Shown here piece by piece: positions 1 through 5,019 of a stretch of 7,218 nucleotides of DNA; position 1 is the first letter of the stretch, and the number at the start of each line of letters is the position of its first letter. Under the pieces are notes generated by a model, which searched no databases, was not told the origin of the DNA, and saw only the letters and a list, made by a program, of their open reading frames with translations. The translations under genes and the position numbers were made by a program. The DNA comes from Hyphomicrobiales bacterium. GTDB lineage: Bacteria; Pseudomonadota; Alphaproteobacteria; Rhizobiales; TMED25. Where the stretch lies: contig JADHLM010000052.1 of NCBI GenBank assembly GCA_016780665.1, forward strand, positions 1 through 7,218, in the 5' to 3' direction.

Positions 1-167
1 CGCCTGAACCCTTTCGAGGCAAAAGAAATGAACCATCATATGTTGTAAGAGTTCTTAAAATATTAGCTGAAATAAAGGAAATATCATATGATGAAATAGT
101 TAACATTGTTACTGATAATAGTTTAAATTTTTTTAATAAGATTAATGTAAATTACAATAATGAATGA
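1..167 (+). CDS. tatD: TatD-family metal-dependent hydrolase, C-terminal fragment (5' end outside window)
   Basis: This is the 3' end of a gene that begins before the window. Codons run in frame from position 3 to the TGA at 165-167, giving 54 residues. The segment PEPFRGKRNEPSYV (residues 1-14 of the fragment) matches the last conserved block of TatD-family TIM-barrel hydrolases (consensus roughly AP-P-RGKRNEPAYV), followed by the usual C-terminal helices ending near NSLNFFNKI. The family comprises divalent-metal-dependent hydrolases with reported 3'-5' exonuclease/DNase activity; the metal-binding residues lie upstream and cannot be checked. The stop overlaps the next gene's ATG by 8 nt (ATGAATGA), so the two genes are probably cotranscribed and translationally coupled. 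A tatD gene followed by an MBL-fold hydrolase is a familiar alphaproteobacterial pair, often downstream of metG. The family assignment is good, but it rests on a short segment. Confidence 0.85.
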   Translation, partial: PEPFRGKRNEPSYVVRVLKILAEIKEISYDEIVNIVTDNSLNFFNKINVNYNNE

Positions 168-954
168 TCAAATAAAGATAACAATATTAGGGTGTGGTTC
201 ATCAACGGGTGTTCCAAGGGTTGGAAATGAATGGGGAAGCTGCAATCCAAAAACACCAGAAAATAGAAGAACAAGATGCTCATTGCTAATTGAGAAATGC
301 AATGGAGATAAAAAAACAACAATAGTAATTGATACAGGTCCTGACTTTAGAAACCAAATGAATCAAGCTAATATAAAAAAAATTGATGCTGTTTTCTACA
401 CACATGAACACGCTGATCACACGCATGGAATTGATGATCTCAGAATGTACGCTCTTAGAGATAAATCAAGGATAAATGTTTATGCTTCAGCCAACACTTC
501 CCAAGACTTGCACAATAAATTTGGTTATTGTTTTAACACAAATATGAGTAGCTCATACCCTCCAATATTAACCATGAATATAATTAATCATGCAGAAAAT
601 TATGAAATAAATGGTGAAGCGGGAATTATTAAAATAACTCCATTTAACCAGGTTCATGGTAATATATCGTCTTTTGGATATAAGATTAATAATGTTGCTT
701 ATTCATCTGATATAAGTGATGTACCAGAGGAAAGTATTCAATTCATTGAAAACTCAGATATATGGATAGTTGATGCTCTGAGATGGATTGAACATCCAAC
801 ACATTTTCATGTAGATAAAACATTGAGCCTTATTAAAGAATTTAATATTAGAAAAGGTGTCTTAACTAATATGCACATTGATTTAGATTATAATAAATTA
901 TGTGAATATCTACCTGGTAATGTTGTTGCAGCATATGATGGGATGCAAGTTTAA
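160..954 (+). CDS. PhnP-like metallo-beta-lactamase-fold hydrolase (COG1235 type)
   Basis: A complete 264-residue MBL-fold protein, predicted cytosolic, with no signal peptide. The dinuclear metal motif is intact: HEHADH at residues 82-87, His166 (QVHG), Asp184 (YSSDIS) and His239 (NMHIDLDY). The N-terminal GCGSSTGVPRVG (11-22), the NRR-x-RCSLL block (35-43), the HPTHFH block (212-217) and the C-terminal AYDGM are typical of the PhnP/COG1235 group. E. coli PhnP is a phosphoribosyl 1,2-cyclic phosphate phosphodiesterase of the C-P lyase pathway. No phosphonate genes are visible here, and the alphaproteobacterial versions next to tatD have no assigned substrate that I can name, so the exact reaction is left open (probably a cyclic phosphodiester or related substrate). 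The ATG at 160 is the only sensible start because the first beta strand (KITILGCG) begins at once. There is no clear Shine-Dalgarno upstream. The start lies inside the end of tatD, which fits translational coupling. Confidence 0.9.
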   Translation: MNDQIKITILGCGSSTGVPRVGNEWGSCNPKTPENRRTRCSLLIEKCNGDKKTTIVIDTGPDFRNQMNQANIKKIDAVFYTHEHADHTHGIDDLRMYALRDKSRINVYASANTSQDLHNKFGYCFNTNMSSSYPPILTMNIINHAENYEINGEAGIIKITPFNQVHGNISSFGYKINNVAYSSDISDVPEESIQFIENSDIWIVDALRWIEHPTHFHVDKTLSLIKEFNIRKGVLTNMHIDLDYNKLCEYLPGNVVAAYDGMQV

Positions 955-994
955 TTACACATTATAAATTACTAATATAATTAAATTATTTCAT

Positions 995-1023
995 AGTTTC
1001 CATAATATATATTATGCGAAATT
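995..1023. terminator. A/T-rich palindromic hairpin between convergent operons, possible bidirectional terminator
   Basis: The 77-nt gap between the two convergent stop codons (955-1031) contains a perfect 16-nt palindrome, CATAATATATATTATG, at 1001-1016. The arms extend outward through TTTC (997-1000) pairing with GAAA (1018-1021), with C1017 bulged, and then a G-T and an A-T pair (995-996 with 1022-1023). T-rich and A-rich flanks lie on both sides. The position fits a terminator serving both the tatD operon and the trkA-hflX end. The stem is nearly all A/T, so it would be weak as a classical intrinsic terminator, and it could instead be a chance palindrome in A/T-rich DNA. I see nothing else in the gap. 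Confidence 0.4.
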
Positions 1024-1031
1024 CAAATTTA

Positions 1032-2318
1032 CTATGGTTTATTAAGTAGGGATTGGAGTCGATTGCGATTATCAATTGTAGACTTGAATTCAACATCAAT
1101 TGTGTTTTCTTTGTAAACCTTTTTCATAACAATTGTATTTTCATATAACCATGACTCAATTGAACTTTTTTCATACCCAAATTCAATTTGATAAATTTTT
1201 GTTTTTATATTTATTTTTTCTTCAATTAAATAGATTAAATCTTCTATACCTTCCCCACTAAGAGCTGACACGATCACTTGATTATTAGATTTATTAATGT
1301 TTATTAAATCAACCTCTTCATTACTTAATAAATCCGATTTATTTAGTACTTCAATATAATTGTTTTCATTAATTTCTCTACCCAACTCTTTGATTGTGTT
1401 AAGAACATCTTCATTTTGAGTGTTGGTGTATTTAGATGATATATCACGTACATTAATTATAATGTCTGCATAGTTTACCTCTTCCAATGTTGATCTAAAA
1501 GATATGATAAGTTCAGTAGGTAATTCAGATATGAACCCAACAGTATCTGATAACAACAACCCTCTAGTTCTTGTTTTTTTTATTTCTTTCATTTTGGTAT
1601 CCAAAGTCGCGAATAACATGTCCTTTGACAGCACACCACTATCAGTTATCTTATTGAATAAAGTTGATTTTCCAGCATTAGTATAACCAACCAAAGCTAC
1701 AATTGAGAACGGACGTTTATCTCTTTGCGTCCTGTGTTGAGCTCTTGTATTTTTAAAACCCTTTAATCTCTTTTTGATTTTTATAATTTGATCACCAATT
1801 AGACGCTTATCTATTTCCAATTGAGACTCCCCAGGCCCCCCAACAAAACCTAATGCCCCCCTCTGCCTTTCTAAATGCGTCCATGACTTTACAAGCCTTG
1901 TTTTTTGATACTCCAATTGCGCAAGCTCGACTTGTAATGCCCCCTCTCTTGTCGCAGCTCTTCTCTCAAAGATATCTAATATCAACCTAGTTCTGTCAAT
2001 AATTTTTACTTTAAGAGCTCTCTCAAGATTTCTTTGCTGAATGGGTGAGAGTTTCCCATCTATTATAACCAAATCTATTTCTAAGTCTTTTATTTCACGT
2101 GATGCAGATTCTAAGAAACCACTACTAAATAATGTAGATGAATTGGGTTTATCCACCTTGATAATTTTCTGACCCTTAATTACAATCCCCAAAGAATGCG
2201 CCAGCATAACAGCCTCATTGAGACAATCTTCTGAGTCTATGGAACTTGTCCTGTAATATTGCTTTAGTTCCGGATGATAAATTATTGATTTATATATATT
2301 ATTTTCTGTTGAAAGCAT
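1032..2318 (-). CDS. hflX: GTPase HflX (ribosome-associated)
   Basis: A complete 428-residue HflX. The family binds the 50S subunit and splits or rescues stalled 70S ribosomes, notably under heat stress, using GTP. Domains in order: the HflX N-terminal domain (about 10-115, starting at IYKSIIYHPEL), a helical linker with the family signature GFVGGPGESQLEIDKR (157-172), the G domain (about 205-372) and a short C-terminal domain. The GTPase motifs are all present: G1 GYTNAGKS (211-218), G2 FATLD (236-240), G3 DTVGF (258-262), G4 NKSD (326-329) and G5 SALSGEG (351-357). The usual LDPT after G2 reads LDTK here, a mild deviation. The ATG at 2318 fits the family N-terminus. It lies 5 nt after the trkA stop with no obvious Shine-Dalgarno, suggesting translational coupling. 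In most alphaproteobacteria hfq sits between trkA and hflX; it is missing here. The gene is the last of the leftward operon. Confidence 0.95.
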   Translation of the reverse strand: MLSTENNIYKSIIYHPELKQYYRTSSIDSEDCLNEAVMLAHSLGIVIKGQKIIKVDKPNSSTLFSSGFLESASREIKDLEIDLVIIDGKLSPIQQRNLERALKVKIIDRTRLILDIFERRAATREGALQVELAQLEYQKTRLVKSWTHLERQRGALGFVGGPGESQLEIDKRLIGDQIIKIKKRLKGFKNTRAQHRTQRDKRPFSIVALVGYTNAGKSTLFNKITDSGVLSKDMLFATLDTKMKEIKKTRTRGLLLSDTVGFISELPTELIISFRSTLEEVNYADIIINVRDISSKYTNTQNEDVLNTIKELGREINENNYIEVLNKSDLLSNEEVDLININKSNNQVIVSALSGEGIEDLIYLIEEKINIKTKIYQIEFGYEKSSIESWLYENTIVMKKVYKENTIDVEFKSTIDNRNRLQSLLNKP

Positions 2319-2323
2319 AACGA

Positions 2324-3700
2324 TCAGTAATAGTCTTGGCTAGTTCTAAACAAATGTTCCACATCATGGATGCTATCTGCTAGTGAGAATAAAACTATCC
2401 GATCATGTAATTCTATCCTGGTATCGCCGTCAGGTCTTATCACAGATTCTTTCCTTAGGATTGCACCAAATCTTAGCCCGTCAGGTATATCTGCTTCCTT
2501 TATTGTTTTTCCAATAAGTGGAGATGCATCTACTACTTCTGTTTCCAGAACCTCTATTTCACCATTATACAATGAATGAGCATCTCGTATCCTCCCCCTT
2601 CTTAAATACCTAAGAATACTTGATATAGTTGAAGCCCGAGGATTTATAAATGTATCAATTTCAAGTTTTGATTGCAGATCATTATAATTATTATCAGTCA
2701 ATAAAGTGAGTGTCTGTTTAGATCCCATTTCTTTTGCAATAACTGAAGATATTAAGTTAACATTATCATTATTTGTTAAAGCTACAAATGCATCAGATCT
2801 TGTAATTCCAGCTTGTTCTAAAAGATTTTTATCCAAGACATTACCATTTAGAACTATTGATTTTCCAAGTTCTGTTGCAGCTTTTTGTGCAATATCCTTA
2901 TTTAACTCTATGATTTTTATGTTTATATTAGAATTACTTGACTCAAGAGATTTTGCTAAGTATGAGCCCACATTGCCAGCACCAGCAATAATTATATTGT
3001 GAGCTTCTGTTTCACGATGACCCAATATTGTCAAAACTCTTTTTACATGCTCTGAGTCACATATGAGATAAATTTTATCATTTAAACGAATAACATCTTT
3101 TTGAGTAGGCACAATAATTTCACCATCACGATTTATACCCACAACAGTACATGTTACTTCAGGAAACTGTTTTGTGAGAGAACCTAAGGATTGATTAACC
3201 AAATCAAAGCTCTCGCCTATATTTACCCCAAGAAGAGATATTCTTTTATCTGCAAATTCCAATATTTCAAAAGCACCAGGAAGAGCAAGGTTTTTTAATA
3301 TTGATTCCCCTATCTCTCTTTCTGGTGAAATCAAAACATCTATTGGAATATTATCGGTTGTAAATAGATTTTCATATTCAGGATTTAAGAAATTATTTGA
3401 CCTTATTCTAGCAATCTTAGTCGGTATATTAAATAAGATGTGCGCTATATGGCAAATAACCATATTAACCTCATCAAATTGTGTTACAGCAATAATAACA
3501 TCAGCATCCCCTGCCCCCGCTTCATCCAATACGTCAGGATAGGATCCATTGCCTTTTATAGTCCTTACATCAAGTGACTTATTGATATTTTCAATTAAAT
3601 CAGCGTAATTATCTATGACTGTTACATCATTTTTTTGAATTGATAGCTGTTCAGCAATTCCATATCCTACCTGACCAGCACCACAAATAAGAATTTTCAC
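2324..3700 (-). CDS. trkA: Trk system potassium uptake regulatory protein TrkA
   Basis: A complete 458-residue TrkA, the usual full length with two tandem RCK halves. TrkA is the cytosolic nucleotide-binding (NAD(H)/ATP) subunit that gates the TrkH/TrkG potassium channel at the inner membrane; no trkH is in this window. The first Rossmann fold (about 1-130) shows GAGQVG at 7-12 with an acidic residue (Asp30) ending the second strand, followed by a TrkA_C domain (about 145-225). The second Rossmann fold (about 233-350) shows GAGNVG at 240-245 with Glu265 in the equivalent acidic position, followed by a second TrkA_C domain (about 375-455). The start is GTG at 3698-3700, set by GGAGG at 3705-3709 (minus strand). 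The gene lies 14 nt after ntrX and 5 nt before hflX, within one operon. The ntrX-trkA adjacency is a standard alphaproteobacterial arrangement. Confidence 0.95.
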   Translation of the reverse strand: MKILICGAGQVGYGIAEQLSIQKNDVTVIDNYADLIENINKSLDVRTIKGNGSYPDVLDEAGAGDADVIIAVTQFDEVNMVICHIAHILFNIPTKIARIRSNNFLNPEYENLFTTDNIPIDVLISPEREIGESILKNLALPGAFEILEFADKRISLLGVNIGESFDLVNQSLGSLTKQFPEVTCTVVGINRDGEIIVPTQKDVIRLNDKIYLICDSEHVKRVLTILGHRETEAHNIIIAGAGNVGSYLAKSLESSNSNINIKIIELNKDIAQKAATELGKSIVLNGNVLDKNLLEQAGITRSDAFVALTNNDNVNLISSVIAKEMGSKQTLTLLTDNNYNDLQSKLEIDTFINPRASTISSILRYLRRGRIRDAHSLYNGEIEVLETEVVDASPLIGKTIKEADIPDGLRFGAILRKESVIRPDGDTRIELHDRIVLFSLADSIHDVEHLFRTSQDYY

Positions 3701-3704
3701 TTAA

Positions 3705-3709
3705 CCTCC
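3705..3709 (-). promoter_or_regulatory. Shine-Dalgarno site for trkA
   Basis: The minus strand reads TGGAGGTTAAGTG just before trkA. GGAGG (with the following T, a GGAGGT match to the anti-SD) lies 4 nt before the GTG start. It is the clearest ribosome binding site in the window; the other complete genes start within, or a few nt after, the preceding gene without a strong site. It fixes the unusual GTG start and lets trkA be translated independently of ntrX. Confidence 0.8.
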
Positions 3710-3714
3710 AAGAG

Positions 3715-5019
3715 TTATTTTTCAATACCTAGATATTTTAATTTACGATGCAAAGCAGTTCTTTCCATTCCGATGAAATCTGCAGTTTTAGAAATATTAC
3801 CATTGAATCTAGCCAATTGAGAAATGATGTAATTTCGTTCAAATAAATCCCTTGCTTCTTTCATATTATATGAAATTAAAACCTCGCTGTTTGATATATT
3901 TGGGTTATTTTCTTTAATTTCAATAGGTATATAATCTGGTGTAATGATAGTGTTTCCATCAGAGTTTAGACGCAATATAATATTATCAATAACGTTTTTC
4001 AATTCTTTTATGTTTCCGGGCCATGAATATGATTGAAAAATAGCTATAGAGTCTTCAGTTAAAGATATTGCATCTTCTAAAAAATATTCAATTAAAATTG
4101 GAATATCTTCCTTTCTATCTGATAAACTTGGAATATGTAATTGATCTATAGAAATTCTATTAAAGAGATCTTCAGAAAACAATCCCAAAGCTATATATGA
4201 CTTTAGATCCTTTGAAGTACTGGATATCAAACGGAAATCATTTACAACATCCGATTTTCCATTAATTAGACTCAATAATACTCTTTGAGCATCCATATCC
4301 ATATTAGAAATTTCATTTATAAAAAGCGTTCCTCCATTAAGATCTTCAAAAAAAGTTTTTTGATCTATTTTATTAATTGATAAATATTCTTGCATTTTAG
4401 ATGGATTAAAGTGTTCGGCATTAATCTCTACAAATAAGTTTTTTGAACGATTTGATTTATTATGTATTAAGCGTGACACAAGCTGTTTACCAACACCAAT
4501 TGATCCAGTAATCAATATTCTGCTATTGGTTTGTCCTAATTTATCTATACCATGCCTTAATTGTATGACATGATTTGAAATCCCAGTATATTCGCTTGCA
4601 AAATTAGATTTATTCTTAATCTCTGTGATTTCTTTTTTTAATTCATAAGTCTCAGTTGCCCTTCTGATTACATGAAGAAGACGCTCAGTTTTAAATGGTT
4701 TTTCAAGATAATCATATGCACCAATTTTTATTGCAGTTACGGCAGTATCAATATTGCCGTGACCAGATATAATCACTATTGGTATCTTAGGATACAACTT
4801 ATGGACCTCTTGCAAGAGCTCTATACCATCCAATTTACTACCCTCAAGCCAAACATCCAATATAATTAAGTCTATATTATTTTTATTAATTTCAAGAAGG
4901 GCTGCATCACTATTTTGTACACTGAGACTTTTATAACCCTCATCTTCAAGAACACCTGATATTAACTTACAGATATCAATTTCATCATCAATAATTAAAA
5001 TATTTTTTTTATTACTCAT
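3715..5019 (-). CDS. ntrX: NtrX-type response regulator with degenerate sigma54-activator AAA+ domain
   Basis: A complete 434-residue response regulator with NtrC-family architecture, the partner of NtrY encoded just upstream. The receiver (about 5-120) has the acidic pair Asp11/Asp12, phosphoacceptor Asp55, Ser85 and Lys107. A helical linker (about 120-140) follows. The AAA+ region (about 142-365) keeps Walker A (GSIGVGK, 172-178), the sensor I region (FRLISST, 262-268) and the second arginine of the finger segment (Arg288). However, it has Asn235 in Walker B (LFINEI, normally LFLDEI), Ser282 for the first arginine-finger residue (FSEDLFNRI, normally FREDL-RL) and Lys338 for the sensor II arginine (WPGNIKEL). 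No GAFTGA loop is present, which I recall is also true of other alphaproteobacterial NtrX proteins. The Fis-type HTH (about 388-432, ending TALHRKLKYLGI) looks intact. I infer a phosphorylation-controlled DNA-binding regulator that is probably inactive as a sigma54-activating ATPase. The start ATG overlaps the ntrY stop by 8 nt (ATGAGTAA). Confidence 0.92.
   Translation of the reverse strand: MSNKKNILIIDDEIDICKLISGVLEDEGYKSLSVQNSDAALLEINKNNIDLIILDVWLEGSKLDGIELLQEVHKLYPKIPIVIISGHGNIDTAVTAIKIGAYDYLEKPFKTERLLHVIRRATETYELKKEITEIKNKSNFASEYTGISNHVIQLRHGIDKLGQTNSRILITGSIGVGKQLVSRLIHNKSNRSKNLFVEINAEHFNPSKMQEYLSINKIDQKTFFEDLNGGTLFINEISNMDMDAQRVLLSLINGKSDVVNDFRLISSTSKDLKSYIALGLFSEDLFNRISIDQLHIPSLSDRKEDIPILIEYFLEDAISLTEDSIAIFQSYSWPGNIKELKNVIDNIILRLNSDGNTIITPDYIPIEIKENNPNISNSEVLISYNMKEARDLFERNYIISQLARFNGNISKTADFIGMERTALHRKLKYLGIEK

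Noticed and set aside
237..281. Cysteines of the MBL hydrolase (Cys28, Cys40) as a structural zinc site like that of E. coli PhnP
   Set aside because: The spacing differs from the closely clustered cysteines I recall in E. coli PhnP, so a second zinc site cannot be supported from sequence alone.
955..1031. Possible small RNA or promoter in the convergent gap
   Set aside because: The 77 nt contain only the A/T palindrome. No convincing -35/-10 pair or structured G/C-containing RNA is visible, and both flanking genes end here, so no promoter is needed.
1504..1686. A 60-codon plus-strand open frame opposite the HflX G domain
   Set aside because: The antisense strand of a highly conserved GTPase core explains it; there is no independent coding signal.
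2706..3002. A 98-codon open frame on the plus strand, opposite trkA
   Set aside because: It lies entirely antisense to the conserved second Rossmann domain of trkA, has no recognisable domain and no ribosome binding site; it is a by-product of the trkA codons.
5003..5010. Run of eight A residues (minus strand) a few codons into ntrX, a possible slippage or phase-variation site
   Set aside because: The downstream frame is intact, lysine and asparagine codons are common in this A/T-rich genome, and eight A's are short for a phase-variable tract. No alternative frame gives a meaningful product.
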